Counted from the first letter of the stretch, positions 11,656 through 20,308 are shown. The stretch: DNA of 64,000 nucleotides from Massilia sp. Bi118 (GCF_918697865.1 NZ_CAKKMV010000012.1:1-64000); one strand, 5' to 3'. The notes: generated by a model from the letters alone, not told the origin. A program made the numbers and translations.

Positions 11656-12321
11656 TTGGCAAAACTGCATCTCGATCCCCAGCGTCTCCCCATCGACGCG
11701 ATCGCCGGCGAAGCCGCGCTGCCGCCCGAGCGCCTGCAGGCGGCCTGGCTGCGCGAGCGCCTGGCGCGCCCCAGTGCGTGGGAACCCGAGCTGCCGGAAG
11801 ACATGCGCGAGCGCTTTCCCAAGCTGCGCCGCGCCGCCGTGCTGGTGCCCATCGTCCAGCGCCCTGAGGGCCTGACGGTCCTGCTGACCCAGCGCACCGC
11901 CCACCTGAACAATCACGCCGGCCAGATCAGCTTCCCCGGCGGCAGCGCCGAAGAACTGGATTCCTCGTCCATCGAGACCGCGCTGCGTGAAACCGAGGAA
12001 GAGATCGGCCTGGCGCGCCGCCACGTCGAAATCATCGGCGTGCTGCCCGAACACCTGACCGCTTCCGCCTACCTGGTGACGCCGGTGGTCGGCCTGGTCA
12101 CGCCGCCCTTCGAGCTCATCGCGGAATCGAACGAGGTGGCCGAGATCTTCGAAGTGCCGCTGGCCTTCCTGATGAACGGCATGAACCACCAGCGCATGTC
12201 CTTCGAACTGCCGGAAGGGGCAGGGCGCCGCAGCTTCTACGCCATGCCCTACGAGCGCTTCTTCATCTGGGGCGCGACGGCGGGCATGCTGCGCAACCTG
12301 TTCCACCTCCTGCGAGCCTGA
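11656..12321 (+). CDS. CoA pyrophosphatase, Nudix family (NudL-like)
   Basis: 221 aa. Predicted to hydrolyse CoA or its oxidised and acyl forms to 3',5'-ADP and phosphopantetheine. It has the extra signature LLTQRTAHLNNHAGQISFPGG that marks this subfamily, overlapping the Nudix box, in which the REtxEEiGL core (LRETEEEIGLARRH) carries the metal-binding glutamates. The TTG at 11656 (MAKLHLDPQRLP) is preferred because GGAG at 11646-11649 is correctly spaced; another TTG at 11644 overlaps that site. It begins just after the rplS terminator. Confidence 0.88.
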   Translation: MAKLHLDPQRLPIDAIAGEAALPPERLQAAWLRERLARPSAWEPELPEDMRERFPKLRRAAVLVPIVQRPEGLTVLLTQRTAHLNNHAGQISFPGGSAEELDSSSIETALRETEEEIGLARRHVEIIGVLPEHLTASAYLVTPVVGLVTPPFELIAESNEVAEIFEVPLAFLMNGMNHQRMSFELPEGAGRRSFYAMPYERFFIWGATAGMLRNLFHLLRA

Positions 12322-12390
12322 CGTTGCTTCAAACGGTCCTCTGCGCTATCGTAGCGGGCAAATGAAGTAAAGCAACAACAAAGGAACGCA

Positions 12391-13350
12391 ATGACCTTCT
12401 TTTCCATCCTGTGCGCGCTGCTCATCGAGCAGCTGAAGCCCCTGCGCGCAGATAACCAGATCTACGCCGAGATCAAGCGCTTCGCCATGCGCATCGAAGC
12501 CTGGTTCAACGCGGGCCAGGTGAGCCACGGCCGCCTTGGCTGGTTCCTGATGATGGGCTGCCTGATGGTCCCGACCGCCGTCATCTACTGGGTGCTGATG
12601 TACTACGGCTGGGTGTTCGCGGCCTTCGCCTGGAACATCCTGATCGTCTACCTGACCCTGGGCTTCCGCCATTACAGCCACTACTTCACCTCGATCCAGT
12701 TCGCGCTGAACGCCGGCGACGAGGCCACCGCGCGCACGCTACTGGCCGAGTGGACCCGGATCGACACGGTCGGCATGGACGGCACCGAGATCGCCCGCCT
12801 GGCCGTCGAAAAGTCCCTGATCACCACGCACCGCAATGTGTTCGGCGTGTTCTTCTGGTTCCTGATGCCGCTGGGCCCGGCCTGCGCGGTGATGTACCGC
12901 GTCTCCGAATACCTGGCGCGCGCCTGGAACGAACCCGACCACATGCGCAACGAAGCCTTCGGCCAGTTCGCCGCCCGCGCCTTTTACTGGATCGACTGGA
13001 TCCCGGTGCGCCTGACGGCGATCGCCTTTGCCGTGGTCGGCAATTTCGAGGACGCCATCTACGCCTGGCGCAATTTCGCCGGCCGCTGGGCCGACGAGTC
13101 CAGGGGCATCATCCTCGCAGCCGGCGGCGGCGCCATGGGCGTGCGGCTGGGCTCGCCGATCGAGACCGCGCCGCGCATCGTGCCGATGGACGCGGCCACG
13201 GTCGACCTCTCCGATAGCGAAGCCGATGTGCTGCCGGGCGAGGAACCGAACGTGCGCGCACTCCAGAGCACCGTCGGCCTGGTCTGGCGCGCGCTGTTAT
13301 TATGGATGCTGCTCCTGCTCCTGCTTTCCGGCGCGGTTTTGCTTGGTTGA
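12391..13350 (+). CDS. CobD/CbiB-family integral membrane protein
   Basis: 319 aa. The hydrophobic spans (residues about 50-90, 150-170, 205-220 and 300-318) and overall pattern match the CobD/CbiB-like proteins, related to the cobinamide synthase and AmpE groups. MTFFSILCALLIEQLKPL at the start is typical of the betaproteobacterial version. No other cobalamin genes are nearby, so a role in cobinamide formation is doubtful; an AmpE-like envelope role is possible. An AAAGGAA ribosome site precedes the ATG. A structured RNA element begins 27 nt after the stop. Confidence 0.75.
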   Translation: MTFFSILCALLIEQLKPLRADNQIYAEIKRFAMRIEAWFNAGQVSHGRLGWFLMMGCLMVPTAVIYWVLMYYGWVFAAFAWNILIVYLTLGFRHYSHYFTSIQFALNAGDEATARTLLAEWTRIDTVGMDGTEIARLAVEKSLITTHRNVFGVFFWFLMPLGPACAVMYRVSEYLARAWNEPDHMRNEAFGQFAARAFYWIDWIPVRLTAIAFAVVGNFEDAIYAWRNFAGRWADESRGIILAAGGGAMGVRLGSPIETAPRIVPMDAATVDLSDSEADVLPGEEPNVRALQSTVGLVWRALLLWMLLLLLLSGAVLLG

Positions 13351-13376
13351 GCTTCCCCCGGATAAGGACGGTTTTA

Positions 13377-13477
13377 AGCGCGTTCGACAAACGTTCAGGG
13401 CAAGGCGCACGGTCGAAGACAGTACGCAAGTACGGCGAGACCGTGCAACGCCGCCATGGACGTTTGTCGAGCGCGCT
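13377..13477 (+). ncRNA. Covarying structured RNA element, copy A
   Basis: Outer arms 13377-13394 and 13460-13477 pair at all 18 positions if one U-G pair is allowed. They enclose a 65-nt core. Inside it GCACGGTC (13407-13414) pairs with GACCGTGC (13439-13446), and GTAC-GCAA-GTAC forms the tip. The core matches copy B (minus strand, 19088-19188) at 61 of 64 positions; two of the three differences are a swapped base pair in the inner stem (G-C here, C-G there). The outer arms differ in sequence between copies yet stay self-complementary. There is no T-run, so it is not a plain terminator. It lies in the 3' region of the CobD-like gene. Confidence 0.7.
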
Positions 13478-13484
13478 GTAAAGC

Positions 13485-13513
13485 TTCGTCCCAGGTCTTC
13501 TATAAGATATAAT
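13485..13513 (+). promoter_or_regulatory. Possible promoter of the DUF3579 gene
   Basis: A perfect TATAAT is at 13508-13513, about 47 nt before the ATG at 13560. The -35 candidate TTCGTC (13485-13490) is weak at 17-nt spacing. Confidence 0.45.
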
Positions 13514-13559
13514 ACTGGGGTTGTTCTCATCCACGCCTCATGTTTCAGTAAGCAGCACT

Positions 13560-13910
13560 ATGGCCGATTTACCGCAAACCGGGAAAGAACACGCCGACGA
13601 ATTCTTCATTCTCGGCGTTACAAGCAAGGGTCGGCAGTTCCGTCCGAGTGACTGGGCCGAGCGCCTGTGCGGTGTCATGTCGTGCTTCCGTCCGGAGGGC
13701 AGCGGCGGCCGCAATGCCCACCTGCAGTTTTCGCCTTACGTGCACCCGACCGTCGTCAACGGCGTCAAGTCTGTCGTGGTCAACAATGCCCTCAAGCGCG
13801 TCGAACCCCTGGCTTACCACTTCGTGGTGAATTTCGCCAAGGACAACGACTTGCAGGTGGTGGATGCCTGCTACGTTCCCCCTCCAGGCGAAACGAAGCC
13901 GTCCGCCTGA
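13560..13910 (+). CDS. DUF3579 domain protein
   Basis: 116 aa from the ATG at 13560. The whole protein matches the DUF3579 pattern common in Burkholderiales: FILGVTSKGRQFRPSDWAERLCGVMSCF, then the middle NAHLQFSPYVHP and VNNALKRVEPLAYHFVVNFAKDNDL. The family has no established function. The gene is monocistronic: its own TATAAT lies upstream and an intrinsic terminator lies within 35 nt of the stop. Confidence 0.9.
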   Translation: MADLPQTGKEHADEFFILGVTSKGRQFRPSDWAERLCGVMSCFRPEGSGGRNAHLQFSPYVHPTVVNGVKSVVVNNALKRVEPLAYHFVVNFAKDNDLQVVDACYVPPPGETKPSA

Positions 13911-13918
13911 TCGCTCCC

Positions 13919-13947
13919 ACGGCTTTGATTCATGTCAAAGCCGTTTT
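13919..13947 (+). terminator. Intrinsic terminator after the DUF3579 gene
   Basis: ACGGCTTTGA (13919-13928) pairs with TCAAAGCCGT (13935-13944) around a 6-nt loop, followed by a short T-run. Confidence 0.8.
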
Positions 13948-13991
13948 GCCTTCCAGCGTTAGCGTAACTCCTTGACCACGGGGAGGCGGCC

Positions 13992-14441
13992 ATGGAAGTC
14001 GGCAAGCTCAGCACCACAGATACCATCTGCTGCTCGCGCGACGAAAGCGTGCAGGGCGCAGCCTTCCTCATGCGCAAGCACCATGTCGGCGACCTCGTCG
14101 TGGTCGAGGAGCCGGACGGCGAGCGCATTCCTATCGGCATCGTCACCGACCGTGACATTGTCGTGTCCGTCATCGCCCTCGGCCTCGATCCGCTCGGCCT
14201 GCAGGTGGGCGACATCATGACCGACGACCTGCTGACGGCCGGCGAGAACGACGACGTCTACGCCACCATCGAACGCATGCGCCTGCGCGGCATCCGGCGC
14301 GTGCCGGTCGTGACCGACAGCGGGGCGCTGGCCGGCATCGTCAGCGCCGACGACCTGCTGACCTTCCTGGCCGAGGAGATGGAAGAGCTGTCGCGCATCA
14401 GTCCCTACCAGCAGCAGCACGAGAAGCGGGCGCGGCAGTAG
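13992..14441 (+). CDS. CBS-domain protein
   Basis: 149 aa made of a tandem CBS pair (Bateman module): the first repeat is near residues 5-70 (DESVQGAAFLMRKHHVGDLVVVEE...PIGIVTDRDIVV) and the second near 75-135 (DDVYATIERMRLRGIRRVPVVTDSGALAGIVSADDLL). Such stand-alone modules bind adenine nucleotides and sense energy state; the partner is not visible. The ATG at 13992 is preceded by GGGGAGG. The protein is cytoplasmic. Confidence 0.92.
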   Translation: MEVGKLSTTDTICCSRDESVQGAAFLMRKHHVGDLVVVEEPDGERIPIGIVTDRDIVVSVIALGLDPLGLQVGDIMTDDLLTAGENDDVYATIERMRLRGIRRVPVVTDSGALAGIVSADDLLTFLAEEMEELSRISPYQQQHEKRARQ

Positions 14442-14600
14442 TCGCGGATTGCATCGTGCCGGCCTCATAGAATTGCAACTAACCGACAAGGAAGGCGACG
14501 GAAAGCAGAAACCCGGTAAGCCAGCCCTAAGCCGGCCTCTGTTACCATGCTGTGCCGCCACGCAACGCCTGCGTGGCATCACACAGACACACGGGGTGAC

Positions 14601-17360
14601 ATGAGCACGAGCTTCCTGCAGCGCGGCGCGGCCGCATACGTAATCGCCGGCGGCCTGGCCCTGGTGGCCAGCGGCCCGGCCTGGTCCCAGAAAGCGCCGG
14701 CGCAGACCGCTGCCGCCTTGCCCTCAGGGGTAGTGCAGGGCCCGTCGGCCGAAGGCATCACCGAATACCGCTTGCCGAACGGCCTGAAAGTGCTGCTGTT
14801 CCCGGACTCCTCGCGCCCGACGGTGACCGTCAACGTGACTTACCTGGTCGGCTCGCGTCACGAGAACTACGGCGAGACCGGCATGGCGCACCTGCTCGAA
14901 CACCTGATGTTCAAGGGCGCGGCGAAACACCGCGACATCGTGACCCAGTTTTCAAGCCGCGGCATGCAGTATAACGGCACCACCTCGCTGGACCGCACCA
15001 ATTACTACGAGGTGTTCCAGGCTTCGCCGGAGAATCTGCAGTGGGCGCTGGAGATGGAAGCCGACCGCATGACCCATTCCTTCATCGCCAAAAAGGACCT
15101 GGATTCCGAGATGACGGTCGTGCGCAACGAGTACGAGAACGGCGAGAACTCGCCCGGTTCCGTGCTGATGAAACGCATGCAGAGTGTCGCCTACGACTGG
15201 CACGCCTATGGCCGCTCGACCATCGGCAACAAGAGCGACATCGAGAACGTCCGGATCAAGAACCTGCAGGACTTTTATCACACCTATTACCAGCCGGATA
15301 ACGCCGTGCTGCTGGTGGCCGGCAAGTTCGACCCGAACCAGACCCTGCGCTCGATCAGCAAGCTGTTCGGCGCGATTCCCAAGCCCAAGCGCACGCTGCC
15401 GGAGTTCTGGACCGTCGAGCCGACCCAGGATGGCGAGCGCAGCTTCACGGTGCGGCGCCAGGGCGACGTCCAGATCGTGGCGGTGGCCTATCACGTGCCG
15501 TCCGGCCTGCACGACGACAGCGACGTGCTGAGCTTCTCCTCGAGCATCCTCGGCGACGTGCCGACCGGCCGCCTGCACAAGCTACTGGTCGACACCGGCA
15601 AGGCCAGCCAGGTGTTCGCCTTCGGCCAGACCGGCTACGCGCCCGGCCTGCAATTCTTCGGCGCCGTGGTCAAGAAGGGCGAGCCGCTCGAACCCGTGCG
15701 CGCCGCGCTGACCGAGGCGGTCGAAAGCTTCGCCCAGCACCCGCCCAGCGCGGAAGAGATGGAGCGGACCAAGCGCAGCTACCTGAACAGCTTCGAGCGC
15801 AGCCTGAACGATCCGCAGCAGGTGGGCGTGGCGCTGTCGGAGACGATTGCGCTGGGCGACTGGCGCCTGTTCTTCGTCGGCCGCGACAAGGTCGAGAAGA
15901 TCACGGCGCAGCAGGTCGCAGAAGCCTCAGGCCGCTACTTCAGGCGCGACAACCGCATTACCGGCAGCTTCCTGCCCGAGGACAATCCGCAGCGCGCCGT
16001 GGTGCCGCCGGCGCCGAGCGTGGAAAGCCTGTTGAAGGACTTCAAGCCGCAAGCCTCGAACCTGAGCGCCGAGGACTTCGAGCCCAGCCAGGCCAACATC
16101 ATGAAGCGCACCACGCTCACCACGGCCGGCGGGGTCAAGCTGGCCCTGCTGCCAAAGAAGAACCGCGGCCAGACCGTCACGGTGGACCTGCGCCAGCACT
16201 TTGGCGACGAACAGAACCTGTTCGGCAAGGGCGCGGTGCCGGGCCTGAGCTCGGCCATGCTGATGCGCGGCACCACCAGGTACGACCGCGTGCAGTTGGC
16301 CGACGCCTTCGAGAAGCTGAAGGTGGCGGGCGGCCTGACCCACTTCCAAACCACGCGCGAGAACCTGCCCGCGGCGCTGAAGCTGGTGGCCCATGTGCTG
16401 AAGGAACCGAGCTTCCCGGCGGCCGAATTCGAGCAGCTGCGCCAGCAGTCGCTGGTGGCCCTGGAAGCCAGCCGCGCCGAGCCGTCCAGCCTCGCCTCGC
16501 GCGCGCTGAACGAACACTTCGACATCTATCCGAAGGGCGATATCCGTCACGAAACCACGCTGGACGAGGACATCGCCGACCTGAAGGGCGCAACCCTGGA
16601 CCAGGTCAAGGCCTTCCACCGCGACTTCTACGGCACCAATCCGGCCGAGCTGGCCATCGTCGGCGACTTCGACGCCAGGGAGATCGTCCCCCTGGTCGAC
16701 CAGCTGTTCGGGCAGTGGAAGGCGCCCATGCACGTGGCGCCTGTGCTACGCAAGAACGGCGACATCAAGCCCATACATCAAACGTTGAACACGCCGGATA
16801 AAGAGAACGGGTTCTACGCGGCGCGTATGAATCTCGACCTGAACGTCGACGATCCCGACTATCCGGCGCTGATGCTGGCCGACTATATTTTCGGCGGTGG
16901 CGGCGGCTTGAAATCGCGCCTGATGGACCGCATCCGGCAGAAGGAGGGCCTGTCCTATGGCGGCGGCACCCAGCTGTCGGCGGGTGAGATGGACCGTGCC
17001 GGCATGTTCGGCATCAGCGCCATCGCCGCGCCGCAGAACCTGGCCAAGGTCGATGTCGTCGTACGCGAGGAACTGGCGCGCGCGCTCAAGGAAGGCTTCA
17101 CGGCGGCGGAACTCGCCGGCGCCAAATCCGGTCTCATGCAGCAGAGGGTGCAGAACCGCGCCGATGACGGCACGCTGGCGGCCGGCTGGACCTCCTACAT
17201 GTACCGCGACAAGACCTACGAATGGTCGGCCGATTTCGAGAAACGCATGATGGCGGTCACGCTGCCGCAGCTGAACGCTGCCTTCCGCAAGGCCATCGAC
17301 CCGGCCAAACTGTCGGTCGTGATGGCAGGCGACCAGGCGAAAGCGAAGCCGGCGCGCTGA
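14601..17360 (+). CDS. Periplasmic M16-family zinc peptidase (pitrilysin type), two-repeat
   Basis: 919 aa from the ATG at 14601. A signal peptide (residues 1-29, ending PAWSQ) points to the periplasm. The N-terminal M16 unit has the inverted zinc motif H97-L-L-E100-H101 and the downstream acidic ligand region around NEYENGENSPG. The C-terminal M16 unit (after about residue 500) has no HxxEH and should be the non-catalytic half, as in pitrilysin-type enzymes. It degrades peptides. An upstream in-frame ATG at 14547 would add 18 residues before the signal peptide and is less likely. A short inverted repeat, CTCAGCCGTT/AACGGCTGAG (17381-17414), follows. Confidence 0.9.
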   Translation: MSTSFLQRGAAAYVIAGGLALVASGPAWSQKAPAQTAAALPSGVVQGPSAEGITEYRLPNGLKVLLFPDSSRPTVTVNVTYLVGSRHENYGETGMAHLLEHLMFKGAAKHRDIVTQFSSRGMQYNGTTSLDRTNYYEVFQASPENLQWALEMEADRMTHSFIAKKDLDSEMTVVRNEYENGENSPGSVLMKRMQSVAYDWHAYGRSTIGNKSDIENVRIKNLQDFYHTYYQPDNAVLLVAGKFDPNQTLRSISKLFGAIPKPKRTLPEFWTVEPTQDGERSFTVRRQGDVQIVAVAYHVPSGLHDDSDVLSFSSSILGDVPTGRLHKLLVDTGKASQVFAFGQTGYAPGLQFFGAVVKKGEPLEPVRAALTEAVESFAQHPPSAEEMERTKRSYLNSFERSLNDPQQVGVALSETIALGDWRLFFVGRDKVEKITAQQVAEASGRYFRRDNRITGSFLPEDNPQRAVVPPAPSVESLLKDFKPQASNLSAEDFEPSQANIMKRTTLTTAGGVKLALLPKKNRGQTVTVDLRQHFGDEQNLFGKGAVPGLSSAMLMRGTTRYDRVQLADAFEKLKVAGGLTHFQTTRENLPAALKLVAHVLKEPSFPAAEFEQLRQQSLVALEASRAEPSSLASRALNEHFDIYPKGDIRHETTLDEDIADLKGATLDQVKAFHRDFYGTNPAELAIVGDFDAREIVPLVDQLFGQWKAPMHVAPVLRKNGDIKPIHQTLNTPDKENGFYAARMNLDLNVDDPDYPALMLADYIFGGGGGLKSRLMDRIRQKEGLSYGGGTQLSAGEMDRAGMFGISAIAAPQNLAKVDVVVREELARALKEGFTAAELAGAKSGLMQQRVQNRADDGTLAAGWTSYMYRDKTYEWSADFEKRMMAVTLPQLNAAFRKAIDPAKLSVVMAGDQAKAKPAR

Positions 17361-17513
17361 AAAACGCACGAATGCAACACTCAGCCGTTCAATATTTCAA
17401 GAAAACGGCTGAGAAAATTGGACGATGCCCGGCGCGGGCGCTATGATGTTGCCTGCTGGAAGTGTTTCTGGCAGGCAGCAAACATTGCGTCGAGATATTG
17501 CAAAGGAAGCATC

Positions 17514-18305
17514 ATGAAGGGCATGACCAAACAACCGCCGAGCGGGATTTCATATGCCGGCAAGGTTGTGCTGGTGACGGGCGCCGCAAGCGGCATCGGA
17601 CGCGCGGTGGCGCTGGCATTCGGGCGCGCGGGCGCCTGCGTCGTCGTTGCCGACAATTCGGTTGACGGCGGCCACATGACGGCAGCGTTGATCGTCGAAG
17701 CCGGCGGCAAGGCGCTGTTTGTTAAAACAAATGTAACTGCCGTCGCCGAGGTCGAAGCACTGGTCGACAAGGCGGTGTCGCATTACGGCCGCATCGACGT
17801 CGCCGTCAACGGCGCCGGCACCGAGGAAGAATCGCTGCCGCTGGCCGAAGGCGAGGACGAACAGTTCGACCGCATCATGAACGTCAACGTCAAGGGTGTC
17901 TGGCTGTGCATGAAGAGCCAACTGCGCCAGATGCTGAAGCAGGAAGGCGGCGGCGTGATTTGCAACGTGGCCGATGCCGGCGGCCTGGTGGCGGCGCCGA
18001 ACCGCGCCATCTATTCCGCTTCCAAGCATGCCGTGGTGGGCCTGACCAAGACGGCGGCGGTCGAATACGCCAAGTCGGGCATCCGCGTGAACAGCCTGTG
18101 CCCCGGCGCCGTGAAGACGCCGATGCTGGCGCGCATGCTCGAACGCGAGCCGGGCCGCGACAAGAAACTGAAGGCGGCGCACCCGATGGGCCGCATTGCC
18201 GAGCCGGCGGAAGTGGCCAGCGCGGCGCTGTGGCTGTGCTCGGAGCAGGCGTCCTTCGTGACCGGCCACCAGCTGGCCATCGATGGCGGTTTGACCGCGA
18301 TGTAA
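17514..18305 (+). CDS. SDR-family oxidoreductase
   Basis: 263 aa classical short-chain dehydrogenase. The NAD(P)-binding TGAASGIG lies near residues 20-27, the NGAG-type motif at VNGAGTEEE, and the catalytic Tyr/Lys in YSASK near residue 163. The C-terminus has the RVNSLCPGAVKTPML and HQLAIDGGLTAM endings usual for the family. The substrate cannot be deduced. The ATG at 17514 has AAAGGAAG 5 nt upstream. It is convergent with the GntR regulator gene. Confidence 0.9.
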   Translation: MKGMTKQPPSGISYAGKVVLVTGAASGIGRAVALAFGRAGACVVVADNSVDGGHMTAALIVEAGGKALFVKTNVTAVAEVEALVDKAVSHYGRIDVAVNGAGTEEESLPLAEGEDEQFDRIMNVNVKGVWLCMKSQLRQMLKQEGGGVICNVADAGGLVAAPNRAIYSASKHAVVGLTKTAAVEYAKSGIRVNSLCPGAVKTPMLARMLEREPGRDKKLKAAHPMGRIAEPAEVASAALWLCSEQASFVTGHQLAIDGGLTAM

Positions 18306-18340
18306 TTGCAGCCGGGACGCGGGCGCCCCGTGCCCGCGCA

Positions 18341-19081
18341 CTACACGGCGCTCAACTCCGCCACGAAATCGTACATGTCGCCGCGGAAGTAAGACCGGCA
18401 AAACTCCACCGCCTGCCCATCCGGCAAAAAGCCCAGCCGCTCCACGCATAGCCCGGCATCGCCTTCCTTCGACTGCAGCAGCTTCGCCTGCTCGGCATTC
18501 AGCAGCAGCGCCGACAGCCGCTGCAGCGCGCGTACCGGGCGCTTGCCGGCCGCTTCCAGCGCTTCGTACATCGAGGTGCCGACGGCGTCCAGCGAGGGCA
18601 GGGCGGAGGCGGCGATGGTCGCGTATTCCAGGCACATCGGCATGTCGTCGGCGTAGCGGATGCGGTTGAAGCGGTAGACGGCGGCGCCCGGCGACAGGTT
18701 CAGGCGCATGGCCTCGTCCGGCGTCACCAGTCCCTCCGAGCGCTTGAGCCAGACGCTGCGCGGCGTGCGTCCGCGCGAGCGCATGTCCTCCGAGAAGGAG
18801 GTCAGCTTGGCGAAGTTCTTTTCGATGCGCGTGTTGATGAAGTTGCCCGAGCCCGGGCGGCGTACCAGCAGGCCTTCTTCCACCAGCCCGTCGATCGCTT
18901 TGCGCACCGTGATGCGCGAAATGTCCAGCTCGGACGCCAGCTGGCGCTCGGCCGGCAGGGCTTCGGCCGGGCCGTAGACGCCGCGGTCGATCGCTTCGCG
19001 CAGGGCGCGCTGCAGCTGCTGGTACAGCGGCAGGTTGCTGGTGGCGGAGAGGTGGTGCATCAACTGCGACAAAGAGGACAT
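18341..19081 (-). CDS. GntR/HutC-family regulator with UTRA domain (NagR-like)
   Basis: 246 aa. The winged-helix GntR DNA-binding domain covers residues 15-80 (LPLYQQLQRALREAIDRG, LPAERQLASELDISRITVRKAI, then RRPGSGNF). The UTRA ligand-binding domain fills the rest, with RYADDMPMCLEYATI and the final SYFRGDMYDFVAEL. The layout is that of the NagR/DasR/YvoA group, which senses glucosamine-6-phosphate or GlcNAc-6-phosphate. The nag operon lies 2.8 kb away on the same strand, so it is the likely target; this is inference. No good ribosome site precedes the ATG at 19081, because RNA element copy B ends 6 nt upstream and may form part of the leader. Confidence 0.88.
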   Translation of the reverse strand: MSSLSQLMHHLSATSNLPLYQQLQRALREAIDRGVYGPAEALPAERQLASELDISRITVRKAIDGLVEEGLLVRRPGSGNFINTRIEKNFAKLTSFSEDMRSRGRTPRSVWLKRSEGLVTPDEAMRLNLSPGAAVYRFNRIRYADDMPMCLEYATIAASALPSLDAVGTSMYEALEAAGKRPVRALQRLSALLLNAEQAKLLQSKEGDAGLCVERLGFLPDGQAVEFCRSYFRGDMYDFVAELSAV

Positions 19082-19087
19082 GCGGCG

Positions 19088-19188
19088 GAGCGCCTAACAA
19101 AGCCGCCATGGCGGCGTTGCACCGTCTCGCCGTACTAGCGTACTGTCTTCGACGGTGCGCCTTGCCCTGGAGGCTTTGTTAGACGCTC
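19088..19188 (-). ncRNA. Covarying structured RNA element, copy B
   Basis: Read on the minus strand, the 5' arm GAGCGTCTAACAAAGCC (19188-19172) pairs with the 3' arm GGCTTTGTTAGGCGCTC (19104-19088), with one U-G pair at nearly the same place as in copy A. The core has GCACCGTC pairing with GACGGTGC and a GTAC-GCTA-GTAC tip. The element lies 52 nt after the stop of the flavodoxin-fold gene and ends 6 nt before the regulator start codon. It has no T-run. Confidence 0.7.
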
Positions 19189-19240
19189 TAAAGTTTAATG
19201 AGACGCTGATAATACCAAAAACGGACCGCCTCAGACCCCG

Positions 19241-20308
19241 CTATTTCGGCCGCGGATTCTCCAGTCCCCGGTTTGGCTGGATCAGCTTGCCCGAGCGGAT
19301 ATCGCGCACGGCCGCGCCCACCGCGCGCGCCACGTTGCGCACTTCTTCCTGGAAGGCGGTGTCCTTGTCCAGGGTTTCGTGGCTGTCGGCATAGGATTCG
19401 TAATAGCCGACGAAGCGGTCGAGCTGGGAGGTCGGGCTGCTCGAAATCAGTCCCATCCAGTCCAGCCAGTCCGAGAGCGAACGGCGCGTGCCCTCGATGC
19501 CGGCGACGTCGCCGTGCACCACCAGGCCATAGGCGCGGCCGGCCAGGTGCTTCGGATAGTCCCAGGTCTTTTCGAGTTCCTTGGCTTCTTCCGCTTCCTT
19601 GCCGTGGGTCGAGCTGGGATCCGGGTTGCCGCCGTCGGCGCAGACCAGGCGGTCGATCATCAGCTTGAGCACGGACGGCGACTGGTACCAGTAGACCGGG
19701 GTCAGGATGATGACGCCGTGCGCCGCGACCCATTTCTCGTAGATCTCGTTCATCCAGTCGTTGTTCTGGTGCAGCGAGTGGTTCGGGTAGCAGCTGCAGG
19801 GCCAGTGGCACAGCGGCATCGCGGTCGAGACGCATGCCTTGCAGGGGTGGATGTGGCGGTCGAAGTCGGAGATGATGCGCGACAGGTCGAGCAGGTCGGT
19901 ATCGAAGCCCTCGGCCAGCAGCAGCTCTTCGCACATCTTCGCCAGGCGCCAGGTCTTCGAGATCTCGCTGGGGCAGCTGCCGTCGTTGCGCGCCGCGCCA
20001 TTGATCAGGAGGATGCGGCTGAGCGTGCCGGGGGCCTTCTGCTTCGCTTCGGCGGCGAGCAGGCGGTCGTGCGCTTCCTTCCACTCGACCGAGAGGTCGT
20101 AGTCGGGGTCGGCATAACCCGGTCCCGCCTTGACCGTCACCGGCGCCTTGTGCGAGCCGATATAGGCTTGCCAGGCAATTTCCTCGACGGCTGCGAGTTC
20201 GTGGCCGACGTTTTCGTAGAGGGGATCGAAGAAGTTGCGCGAGAAGCGCAGGCGGAATTCGTCACGGTTGAGCTTGGCGGGCGCCTGGCCCTTGCGTACG
20301 GTGGTCAT
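19241..20308 (-). CDS. NAD(P)H-dependent oxidoreductase, flavodoxin fold
   Basis: 355 aa. A FMN-reductase/flavodoxin-like domain spans about residues 95-300: RILLINGAARNDGSCPSE is the phosphate-binding start, and VIILTPVYWYQSPSVLKLMIDRL is the isoalloxazine-side motif. Between them lies an unusual cysteine cluster, HPCKACVSTAMPLCHWPCSCYP, which could bind a metal or iron-sulfur centre; it is richer in Cys than the two-Cys versions. The first 90 residues are an extra N-terminal region of unknown role. It is downstream of nothing obvious and upstream of RNA element copy B and the NagR-like gene. The substrate is unknown. Confidence 0.8.
   Translation of the reverse strand: MTTVRKGQAPAKLNRDEFRLRFSRNFFDPLYENVGHELAAVEEIAWQAYIGSHKAPVTVKAGPGYADPDYDLSVEWKEAHDRLLAAEAKQKAPGTLSRILLINGAARNDGSCPSEISKTWRLAKMCEELLLAEGFDTDLLDLSRIISDFDRHIHPCKACVSTAMPLCHWPCSCYPNHSLHQNNDWMNEIYEKWVAAHGVIILTPVYWYQSPSVLKLMIDRLVCADGGNPDPSSTHGKEAEEAKELEKTWDYPKHLAGRAYGLVVHGDVAGIEGTRRSLSDWLDWMGLISSSPTSQLDRFVGYYESYADSHETLDKDTAFQEEVRNVARAVGAAVRDIRSGKLIQPNRGLENPRPK

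Noticed and set aside
17381..17414. CTCAGCCGTT/AACGGCTGAG hairpin as terminator of the M16 peptidase
   Set aside because: On the plus strand it is followed by AAAATT, not a T-run, and the loop is 14 nt; recorded only as an inverted repeat.
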